Below, piece by piece: positions 1 through 5,357 of a DNA stretch of 5,357 nt (positions within the stretch are counted from its first letter, which is position 1; each line of letters starts with the position of its first letter). The notes below the pieces were generated by a model. It saw nothing but the letters and a program-made list of their open reading frames with translations. It made no database searches and was not told the DNA's origin. The DNA lies in NCBI GenBank assembly GCA_003242645.1, contig QGVC01000247.1:1-5357 (forward strand), read 5' to 3'. A program made the position numbers and the translations under genes. The stretch is from Pseudomonadota bacterium. GTDB taxonomy: Bacteria > Pseudomonadota > Alphaproteobacteria > Rhizobiales > Hyphomicrobiaceae.

Positions 1-1123
1 AGCCGGCGGAGAGCACGTAAGTGCCGATCAAGACGCGCCGGCGCACCTCCTTGCCGAACCCTTCCGCGCGGGTGCGCTCGTAGGTGTCGATGAGGTCGTC
101 GCCTGTGATCCTGAGGCCGTAGCGCACGCCGTCATAGCGGGCGAGGTTCGATGACGCCTCGGCAGGGGCGACGATGTAGTAGGCCGGCAGCGCATATTTC
201 GTGTGCGGCAGGCTGACTTCATGGATCGTAGCGCCAGCATCCTTGAGCCAGGCAATGCCCTTCTGCCAGAGCTCCTCGATCTCGGCGGCCATGCCCTCGA
301 CCCGATATTCCTTGGGAACGCCGACCCGCAGACCCTTGATGCTTTGGCCGACCTCAGCCTCGTAGTCCGGCACGGGGGCATCGACGGATGTCGAGTCCTT
401 GGGATCGTGGCTGGCCATGTGCCTCAGCATGATTGCGGCGTCGCGGACGGTCTTGGTGATGGGGCCAGCCTGATCGAGCGATGACGCGAACGCGATGATG
501 CCCCAGCGCGAGCAGCGCCCATACGTGGGCTTGAGGCCGACGGTGCCGGTGAACGCCGCAGGCTGCCGAATGGAGCCGCCCGTGTCCGTCGCCGTGGCGG
601 CAAGGCACAGATCGGCAGCGACGGCAGCCGCCGAGCCGCCCGACGAGCCGCCGGGCACCAGTTTGGCATTGGAGCCGTCATTGCGGCGCCAGGGGCTGAT
701 GCACGGGCCGTAGTAGCTCGTCTCATTGGACGAGCCCATGGCGAACTCGTCCATGTTGAGCTTGCCGAGCATTATGGCGCCGGCGTCCCAGAGATTCTGG
801 GTGACGGTCGACTCATAAGTCGGCTCGAAGCCATCGAGAATGTGGCTGCAGGCCTGGGAATGGACGCCGCGGGTGCAGAACAGATCCTTCACGCCGAGCG
901 GCAGCCCTTCCAGCGGCCGGGCCTCGCCACGGGCAATCCGCGCGTCACTCTCGGCAGCCTGCGCCAGCGCGCGATCCGCCGTCGTGGCCACATACGCGTT
1001 GAGAGCCGGGTTTCCGGCCTCTATGGCATCGATGAAGGCCTGAGTCAGCTCCTTTGCAGTGAAGCTTTTCGATTTCAGGCCCTCGCGTGCCTCTGCGAGG
1101 GTCAATTTCGTCAGCTCGGACAA
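1..1123 (-). CDS. gatA: Glutamyl-/aspartyl-tRNA amidotransferase subunit A (3' end beyond window)
   Basis: GatA is the glutaminase/amidase subunit of GatCAB. It releases ammonia from glutamine (or asparagine), which the complex uses to convert Glu-tRNA(Gln) to Gln-tRNA(Gln), and in many species Asp-tRNA(Asn) to Asn-tRNA(Asn), in the cytoplasm. The 374 codons read here show the amidase-signature Ser-cisSer-Lys triad: Lys79 in [10 protein letters not shown], cis-Ser160 in [13 protein letters not shown] and Ser184 in [12 protein letters not shown]. The 24-residue spacing between the serines is usual for the family. The N-terminus reads [16 protein letters not shown], typical of GatA. The start is TTG at 1121-1123: an in-frame TAG lies 13 codons upstream with no ATG or GTG between, and GAGG (1129-1132) sits 5 bases before the TTG. 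GatA is normally about 490 residues, so roughly the last 120 lie before position 1. The reading frame is intact throughout. It follows gatC after 151 bases. Identity is very secure. Confidence 0.97.
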   Translation of the reverse strand, partial: MSELTKLTLAEAREGLKSKSFTAKELTQAFIDAIEAGNPALNAYVATTADRALAQAAESDARIARGEARPLEGLPLGVKDLFCTRGVHSQACSHILDGFEPTYESTVTQNLWDAGAIMLGKLNMDEFAMGSSNETSYYGPCISPWRRNDGSNAKLVPGGSSGGSAAAVAADLCLAATATDTGGSIRQPAAFTGTVGLKPTYGRCSRWGIIAFASSLDQAGPITKTVRDAAIMLRHMASHDPKDSTSVDAPVPDYEAEVGQSIKGLRVGVPKEYRVEGMAAEIEELWQKGIAWLKDAGATIHEVSLPHTKYALPAYYIVAPAEASSNLARYDGVRYGLRITGDDLIDTYERTRAEGFGKEVRRRVLIGTYVLSAG

Positions 1124-1128
1124 TGTCG

Positions 1129-1132
1129 CCTC
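1129..1132 (-). promoter_or_regulatory. Ribosome binding site deciding the TTG start of gatA
   Basis: On the minus strand GAGG lies 5 bases before the TTG at 1121-1123. It supports a non-ATG start at the position where the conserved GatA N-terminus begins. No competing start codon exists between this site and the upstream in-frame stop. Confidence 0.7.
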
Positions 1133-1180
1133 GTCTTGGCTGGTGGGCGAAGGCGGAAACTATCGTCGCCCGTATGACCT

Positions 1181-1209
1181 GTTACAGAAGAAAGTGGGGC
1201 AACGCGCAA
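1181..1209 (-). promoter_or_regulatory. Weak candidate sigma70-type promoter ahead of gatA
   Basis: Within the 151-base gatC-gatA spacer, TTGCGC (1204-1209) and TGTAAC (1181-1186) are separated by 17 bases on the minus strand. The match to a housekeeping promoter is only moderate (about 3/6 and 4/6). If real, it would give gatA its own transcript with a leader of roughly 50 bases. Such matches occur by chance, so this is only a suggestion; gatA may simply be read through from gatC. Confidence 0.18.
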
Positions 1210-1274
1210 TCACCCCGAATTTCGTTTCTCTGCAATGCGCTCAAAGCAGTCATGGTCGCTCGGCTCGGTGGCGT

Positions 1275-1562
1275 TCACTCCACCACCTTCGGGACGACGA
1301 AAAAGTGATCGTCGGTCATTGGAGCGTTCTTGACGATATCATCGGCGATGTTGCCGTCGGTAACCTCATCCTTGCGCATCTTGAGACGGATCGGCACGAC
1401 GCGCGTCATCGGCTCGACGTTGGAGGTGTCGACCTCGTTCAGCTGATCCACCCAGTCGAGGATGCCGGAGAGCTCCGCTTGCAGCTCCCGCGCCTCGTCA
1501 TCGGTGATCTTGATACGTGCGAGCCTAGCGATGCGCCGGACGGTCGCCTCGTCGACCTTCAT
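1275..1562 (-). CDS. gatC: Glutamyl-/aspartyl-tRNA amidotransferase subunit C
   Basis: GatC is the small subunit of GatCAB. It has no active site: in known structures it wraps around the GatA-GatB interface and stabilises the complex. The 95-residue protein has the usual family length and shows the family pattern throughout. It begins with a helical segment (residues 1-45, with [17 protein letters not shown] and the following LxxIL region). Next comes the linker [19 protein letters not shown] at about 49-67, and the C-terminal [17 protein letters not shown] ends the protein. The ATG at 1560-1562 is preceded by GAGGGA (1565-1570), a good ribosome binding site. The gene lies 124 bases after the exporter operon and 151 bases before gatA. 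The pairing with gatA makes the assignment secure. Substrate choice (Glu-tRNA(Gln), Asp-tRNA(Asn) or both) cannot be told from this gene. Confidence 0.97.
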   Translation of the reverse strand: MKVDEATVRRIARLARIKITDDEARELQAELSGILDWVDQLNEVDTSNVEPMTRVVPIRLKMRKDEVTDGNIADDIVKNAPMTDDHFFVVPKVVE

Positions 1563-1601
1563 GGTCCCTCGCTCAAAAGGTTCCTAAACCAACCGCGCCT
1601 C

Positions 1602-1630
1602 TCTTAGCCCGCGCGAGGTAGACCGCGCAA
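1602..1630 (-). promoter_or_regulatory. Weak candidate promoter for gatC
   Basis: In the 124-base spacer before gatC the minus strand has TTGCGC (1625-1630), 17 bases, then CTAAGA (1602-1607). A start of transcription near 1595 would give a leader of about 33 bases. A gatC promoter is expected in this spacer because the upstream gene group is functionally unrelated, but the match to consensus is poor and I give it low weight. Confidence 0.22.
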
Positions 1631-1649
1631 CAACTTCACTTGGGCTAGG

Positions 1650-1675
1650 CTGATCCGACTCAACGCGCCGATCAG
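1650..1675 (-). terminator. Possible weak hairpin after the exporter operon
   Basis: CTGATC (1670-1675) and GATCAG (1650-1655) form a perfect 6-base inverted repeat around a 14-base loop, starting 11 bases after the stop of the membrane fusion gene. There is no T-run after it, so it is not a classical intrinsic terminator. It could be a transcript 3'-end stabiliser or chance. Confidence 0.2.
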
Positions 1676-1686
1676 GATGCAAGGTG

Positions 1687-2844
1687 TCACTTCGGCTCGC
1701 CCGCGTTGGTGCTCGATGTGACCTCCGCCTGCCCGACGGGCACGCTTTCGATGAATACGTCCACCTGCTGGCCAGGATAGGCGTTCGTCGTGCCCGGTGG
1801 CAGGGCGTAGATGACCCGCAACACGCGCGTGTCGACGCGCTCGCCCAGGGCGCCCGTCAGCGAGCGCTTAGGCACGAGCAGAGGCTCGATGCGTACGAAC
1901 GAGAGCTGGATCCGCTCGGAAGCAAGCCCCCGGCGGCTGGCATAGGCTGGGGCCGATGGATCGAAGCGGGGCACGTCCGCTTCGTCGATATCGACACGGA
2001 CATGCAGCGGATCGAGATTGCCAAGGACCACGAGCGGTGTCGCGAGCGTGCCGGCGAAGGCGAACTCCCCTGGCCGCACGTTGACCTGCAACACCGTGCC
2101 GTCGATCGGGGCTCGCACCGTCAGCAGCGCGAGGTCAACCTCGGCCCGCTCCACCGCGCGGCGGGCCTGGTCCACGGTCGCGTTGGCGACGGCAAGAGAG
2201 GCGCCGTTCGGCTGCGCGATCAACGCCAGCTCCGCATCGATTTCGTTGATGCGGGCCTGAGCTTCCTCCAACCGCCCCTGGGCCGAACGCTGCGCATTGC
2301 GCCGCCGCGTTACCTCGCGCTGGGAGATGGCGTTATTACCGCCGCGCTGGAGCAGCTCCTCGGCGGAACGCACCTGATCGGCCCATTCCTCCATCTCTGC
2401 ACGAGCAGCTTTGGCCGCGGCGACAGCTGCCGCGCGTTGCGCCTTCAGGCTTTCTTCTCTTGCAATGAGCTGATCCCGCTGCCGCTCGGCCGCCGCGAGC
2501 TCAGCCCGCCGGAGCGCGAGATTGCCCTTTGCGGCGCGTTCATCGAGGACGAAGATCGGATCACCAGCTTTTACCCGATCGCCCGGCTTCACCAGGACTT
2601 CCGAGACGACGCCCGAGGTATGAGATCCGATCTCGATCTCTTGGTCCTTTGCTTCGATCAGGCCCGCGGCCCCGATGAAGCCAAGAGACGCTTTGGTGAC
2701 CTGAGGCTGGACCGGCGGCGAGATGGCCGGCGACAGGGACACGACCTTCGGCTGGCTCCGACTGATGGACATCACCGCGCCGATTGCAGCAATAGCCGCG
2801 GCAACTGGCAATCCGATGAGGAGGAGCTTGGAGCGTTTGGCCAT
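1687..2844 (-). CDS. HlyD/DevB-type periplasmic membrane fusion protein of an ABC exporter
   Basis: This is the adaptor that links an inner-membrane ABC transporter to an outer-membrane channel. The protein has 385 residues. It has a short basic start (MAKRSK), one membrane anchor at about 7-27, and a Pro-rich linker (about 39-48). The first half of the lipoyl (biotinyl-like) domain is at 77-101 (SGVVSEVLVKPGDRVKAGD). A long, Ala/Glu/Arg-rich coiled-coil hairpin spans about 106-240, and the second lipoyl half lies at 241-266 (VRAPIDGTVLQVNVRPGEF). Beta-barrel and membrane-proximal regions follow. The hairpin turn near 165-178 contains NAISQREV, which resembles the TolC-contacting tips of AcrA/MacA-like adaptors. 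GGAGG (2852-2856) lies 7 bases before the ATG, and the start overlaps the ATPase stop by one base (TGATG), so translation is coupled. Anchor plus hairpin length fit the DevB/MacA group better than short HlyD-like fragments. The exported substrate is unknown. Confidence 0.9.
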   Translation of the reverse strand: MAKRSKLLLIGLPVAAAIAAIGAVMSISRSQPKVVSLSPAISPPVQPQVTKASLGFIGAAGLIEAKDQEIEIGSHTSGVVSEVLVKPGDRVKAGDPIFVLDERAAKGNLALRRAELAAAERQRDQLIAREESLKAQRAAAVAAAKAARAEMEEWADQVRSAEELLQRGGNNAISQREVTRRRNAQRSAQGRLEEAQARINEIDAELALIAQPNGASLAVANATVDQARRAVERAEVDLALLTVRAPIDGTVLQVNVRPGEFAFAGTLATPLVVLGNLDPLHVRVDIDEADVPRFDPSAPAYASRRGLASERIQLSFVRIEPLLVPKRSLTGALGERVDTRVLRVIYALPPGTTNAYPGQQVDVFIESVPVGQAEVTSSTNAGEPK

Positions 2845-3590
2845 CAGTGGCCCTCCGTGAATGGGGGAAGCTCGATCCCCGTGATGCGGCCGTCCGACAT
2901 ACGGATAATGCGATCGGCGAACCGAAAGATCCGGTCATCGTGCGTGACGACGATCACCGCGCGATCGGGGTTGAGCGCGTGCTCGCGGAGCAGCTCGATG
3001 GCGCTTTGCCCAGTCTGAGCATCGAGCGACGCAGTCGGCTCGTCCGAAATGACCAGCTGCGGCTCGTGCACGAGCGCTCGGGCGATGGCGACCCGCTGCT
3101 GCTGCCCAACGGAAAGCTGTGCGGGAAACTTGTCCAAGTGGTCTTGCAGACCGACGGCGGCGAGCAGATCGCGTGCCTTGCGCGTGGCCTTGGCTTCGGA
3201 CTCGCCATTTATGAGCAGCGGTACCGAGGCGTTTTCGACAGCCGTGAGTGCCGGCAGCAGGTTGAATTGCTGGAAGATGAAGCCGATCGCGTCTGCGCGA
3301 AACCGAGCAAGTGCCGTGCTCTCCAAGGACCTCAACCGGGTGCCGAACAGCTCGACCTCCCCTTCCTCGGCGCTCAGAATGCCCGCAATAACGGAGATCA
3401 GCGTCGTCTTTCCGCAGCCGGAGGGGCCGACGATGTAGGTCATCGCGCCTGTGGGGACGTCGAGATCGATGCCATGTAGAACGCGGATCCGCGTTTCCCC
3501 CGAGCCGAACTCCTTGACGATGCCCCTGCAGCGGACCGCGAGACGCGGCTCTGACTTGGGTGGGGCGAGGGTATCGGCTGCGGTCAGCAT
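2844..3590 (-). CDS. ABC transporter ATP-binding protein (LolD/MacB/DevA-like)
   Basis: This is the cytoplasmic ATPase that drives the adjacent permease. From the ATG at 3588-3590 it has 248 residues. In order it has Walker A GPSGCGKTT (about 55-63, Lys61), the Q-loop in GFIFQQFNLLP (Gln107), signature LSVGQQQR (159-166), Walker B LVISDEPT (179-186, with Asp183-Glu184), D-loop SLD (188-190) and the switch His217 in VVTHD. All catalytic residues are present. The signature reads LSVGQ instead of the usual LSGGQ. A longer reading from a TTG at 3626 is possible, but it would overlap the permease by 32 bases and add 12 residues outside the domain. The ATG is preferred: it lies 4 bases after the permease stop and behind a G-rich stretch with AGG. 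The GFIFQxxNLLP Q-loop region is typical of ATPases that work with FtsX-type permeases. Confidence 0.93.
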   Translation of the reverse strand: MLTAADTLAPPKSEPRLAVRCRGIVKEFGSGETRIRVLHGIDLDVPTGAMTYIVGPSGCGKTTLISVIAGILSAEEGEVELFGTRLRSLESTALARFRADAIGFIFQQFNLLPALTAVENASVPLLINGESEAKATRKARDLLAAVGLQDHLDKFPAQLSVGQQQRVAIARALVHEPQLVISDEPTASLDAQTGQSAIELLREHALNPDRAVIVVTHDDRIFRFADRIIRMSDGRITGIELPPFTEGH

Positions 3591-3594
3591 CCGC

Positions 3595-4740
3595 CTACCC
3601 CCGGAAGACAATGGCGGGATCGACAACCAGCACCCGCCGGAGGCTGACGATCGCGGACAGCAGCATGATGGCCGTCGCCACGAGCCCGACGCCGACGGCG
3701 ACCTGCCACGGCAGGTAGAAACCGCGGAAAAAGGAGGTCGGGTCCGAGGTCACCGACTCGAAGAAGACGGAGGTGAGCCCGAGGCCGATCGCATAGCCGA
3801 TTGCACCGACGATGGTGGCCTGCAGCACCACCATTGCGATGAGGCGGCCGTTCGTAAGCCCCATCGCCTTGAGGGCGGCGTACTGTTTCAGATTCTCAGT
3901 GACGAACATGTTGAAGGTGAGCCCGACGACCGCGATACCGACGATAACGCCGAGCAACACCACTGTTCCGAAATTCACTGGGATGCCCGTATTCCAGAGG
4001 AAGTACATCATGGTTTCCCAGCGGAACGCATCGGAAGTCCGCGCCTTCAATCCGGTGCGCTCCTCGATGTTTCGGGCGACGGCAGCAGGATCGGCATCAG
4101 GTGCCGAACGCGCGAGCACGTAAGAGAGCTGGTTGCGTCCGTTATTGGTGAAGACCAGCGCCTGCGAGTAACGCGTGTAGATGAGCGGCTGCGTCTGGAA
4201 CGGCGGCGCGGTTCGCACGATTGCCATGACGACGGCACGGCGGTCGTTGATCTCGACGGTCTGGCCGAGGGACAACGGCTGGGTCGGCCAAAGCTTCTTG
4301 AAGCCGGCCTCGTCGATGGCGATGGCGTCGGGGCGACGCAACGACTCGCGATCGCCCAGGATGATCTCGGGCGGCAAGCCGATCAGCGTCACGTCGTCGA
4401 GCCCGAATACGAAGGATGACTGCAGCCCGCCCACCTCGGTCGTCACGACCGCCTGGCCTTTGAAGAAGGGAACCGCCCACGCCACGCCGGGCACGCCGCG
4501 TACGCGGGAAAGCTCGGTATCGCGCATTGGCCGGACCGCATCGATCTGTTCGATGGCGGGGTCCATGACCCAGATGTTCGGCTCGCGGGTTTCGGTGATG
4601 AGGTTCGCCGTGCGCTGCATGATGCCGACGAACATGCTCGCCTGCTGGGTGATGAGCAGCGTGGAGAAGGCCATACCGAATACGAGCCCCAGCAATTTGG
4701 CCGCATCTCCGAAAAGCATTTTGAGCGCGACGCGGTTCAT
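3595..4740 (-). CDS. FtsX/MacB-type ABC exporter permease (DevC-like)
   Basis: This is the membrane subunit of the exporter. The 381-residue protein has the four-helix FtsX layout: TM1 at about 16-40, a large periplasmic (MacB core-like) domain at about 45-255, TM2 at about 258-280, TM3 at about 300-328 and TM4 at about 346-366. After TM2, ENLKQYAALKAMGLTNGRL (282-300) is the usual cytoplasmic segment of this family that couples to the ATPase. The length, the N-terminal RVALKMLFGD segment and the separate ATPase gene fit DevC-like permeases rather than MacB, where ATPase and permease are fused, or LolC/E, which have two permeases. Transporters of this type usually work by mechanotransmission, moving substrate from membrane or periplasm outward, with the permease acting as a dimer. 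The ATG overlaps the stop of the regulator gene (ATGA), and no clear Shine-Dalgarno is seen, so translation is probably coupled. Substrate unknown. Confidence 0.9.
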   Translation of the reverse strand: MNRVALKMLFGDAAKLLGLVFGMAFSTLLITQQASMFVGIMQRTANLITETREPNIWVMDPAIEQIDAVRPMRDTELSRVRGVPGVAWAVPFFKGQAVVTTEVGGLQSSFVFGLDDVTLIGLPPEIILGDRESLRRPDAIAIDEAGFKKLWPTQPLSLGQTVEINDRRAVVMAIVRTAPPFQTQPLIYTRYSQALVFTNNGRNQLSYVLARSAPDADPAAVARNIEERTGLKARTSDAFRWETMMYFLWNTGIPVNFGTVVLLGVIVGIAVVGLTFNMFVTENLKQYAALKAMGLTNGRLIAMVVLQATIVGAIGYAIGLGLTSVFFESVTSDPTSFFRGFYLPWQVAVGVGLVATAIMLLSAIVSLRRVLVVDPAIVFRG

Positions 4741-5357
4741 GTGGGCCGACTCGATACGATGCTTGACTCAGCCACGCGTGTATCCGCCTTGAGGAACTGC
4801 AGCAGCAACTCAATGTGGGTCTCGAGCACCTTCTCGGCGTCGAGCGGGCGATGGCGCTCCATCAGGAGCTTCCAGACAACCGCCATTAGCATCGGTGCGA
4901 TGACGAGCTGCGGATAATCGCGCAATGGAGTGGGGCGGAATTCGCCGCGCGCCACACCCCGATCTATGATCCTCTGCAGGAGGGCCATGCCGCGGCTCAC
5001 GACCTCCTCGTAATAGAAAGCCGTGAGGTCTGGGTGCCTGGGGCCCTCGGCAATCAGCAGCCGAATGAGCTCGTGCATTCGCGACCCGATGATCTTTTTC
5101 ATCAGGCGGAGCACAGGGCCGCGCAGAAGGCTTTCGGAGGAGAGCTCCGAGGTGTCCACCTCGTCCCGCAGCATTTGGACGTGAGGAACGAGAAATGTGC
5201 GGATGACGGCTTTGAACAGCTCTTCCTTGGTGTCGAAGTAAACGTAGACAAGCCCCTTGGAGATACCGGCGCGCTTCGCGACGTCCTCGAGCCGCGTGCC
5301 GGCATAGCCCTTGGCGATGAACTCCTCGAGCGCGGCCTGGAGGATTTCCTCGGGCCG
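4737..5357 (-). CDS. TetR/AcrR-family transcriptional regulator (N-terminus beyond window)
   Basis: This is a one-component DNA-binding regulator, most likely a repressor of the exporter operon it heads. The frame is open to the window edge and 206 residues are visible. The first 50 form the TetR DNA-binding domain: ILQAALEEFIAKGYAGTRLE, then the helix-turn-helix DVAKRAGISKGLVYVYF and TKEELFKAVI. The rest is a helical ligand/dimer domain, with ELIRLLIAEGPRHPDLTAFY at about 97-116 recalling AefR-like TetR C-terminal domains (inference). Since TetR domains begin only about 10-20 residues before the first visible residue, little is missing. An internal ATG at 5174 is not the true start, because it would remove the helix-turn-helix. 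The stop overlaps the permease start by 4 bases. The promoter and operator lie outside the window. Effector unknown. Confidence 0.93.
   Translation of the reverse strand, partial: RPEEILQAALEEFIAKGYAGTRLEDVAKRAGISKGLVYVYFDTKEELFKAVIRTFLVPHVQMLRDEVDTSELSSESLLRGPVLRLMKKIIGSRMHELIRLLIAEGPRHPDLTAFYYEEVVSRGMALLQRIIDRGVARGEFRPTPLRDYPQLVIAPMLMAVVWKLLMERHRPLDAEKVLETHIELLLQFLKADTRVAESSIVSSRPT

Noticed and set aside
1196..1216. GGGG/CCCC inverted repeat followed by a T/C-rich stretch, resembling a terminator between gatC and gatA.
   Set aside because: The stem has only 4 strong pairs around a large loop and no continuous T-run, so termination is unlikely.
1181..1252. Short 23-codon minus-strand frame between gatC and gatA, starting at an ATG near 1252.
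   Set aside because: No convincing ribosome binding site and no recognisable features; the length is within chance expectation.
1059..1607. Plus-strand open frame of 182 codons across gatC and the gatC-gatA spacer.
   Set aside because: It mostly mirrors gatC and the start of gatA and has no domain-like sequence; high GC makes such frames common.
1684..3018. Long open frame of 444 codons on the plus strand, opposite the adaptor and the end of the ATPase gene.
   Set aside because: The minus-strand genes show clear protein domains and tight operon junctions. The plus-strand translation is rich in Arg, His, Asp and Leu with no recognisable domain, as expected for the reverse of GC-rich coding DNA.
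3588..3626. Longer ATPase reading from a TTG at 3626.
   Set aside because: It would overlap the permease by 32 bases, uses a rare start and adds residues outside the ABC domain; the ATG at 3588-3590 fits operon spacing and domain limits.
3451..4419. Plus-strand open frame of 322 codons opposite the permease.
   Set aside because: It is antisense to a well-supported membrane protein gene, is extremely rich in charged residues (Asp, Glu, Arg, His) and has no family resemblance.

Overview
The window comes from a GC-rich alphaproteobacterium, most likely a member of the Hyphomicrobiales. The evidence is the wording of GatA and GatC, the high GC content and the alphaproteobacterial style of gatC followed by gatA. 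I cannot name the genus from sequence alone. All six genes I support lie on the minus strand, so the biological order runs from high to low coordinates.

Positions 2844-5357, continuing to 1687, hold a compact four-gene unit: a TetR-family repressor (5' end cut by the window edge), an FtsX/MacB-type ABC permease of the DevC kind, an ABC ATPase of the LolD/MacB/DevA kind, and a HlyD/DevB-type membrane fusion protein. The junctions are very tight: a 4-base ATGA overlap, a 4-base gap, and a 1-base TGATG overlap. The unit is therefore almost certainly one transcript with coupled translation. It encodes the inner-membrane and periplasmic parts of a tripartite exporter. No TolC-type outer-membrane channel is present in the window. 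The first gene is probably a repressor of its own operon, but its promoter lies outside.

Positions 1275-1562 (gatC) and 1-1123 (gatA, 3' end cut by the window edge) encode two subunits of the tRNA-dependent amidotransferase GatCAB. GatB is not in the window. gatA must start at a TTG codon because an in-frame stop lies a short way upstream and no ATG or GTG falls between them. The spacers of 124 bases (1563-1686) and 151 bases (1124-1274) hold only weak promoter-like and hairpin-like signals.

No stretch above 300 bases lacks a gene. I saw no tRNA, rRNA, CRISPR, insertion sequence or attachment site. I found no previously undescribed system: the most interesting item is the self-contained, TetR-linked DevBCA-like exporter with an altered ABC signature motif.
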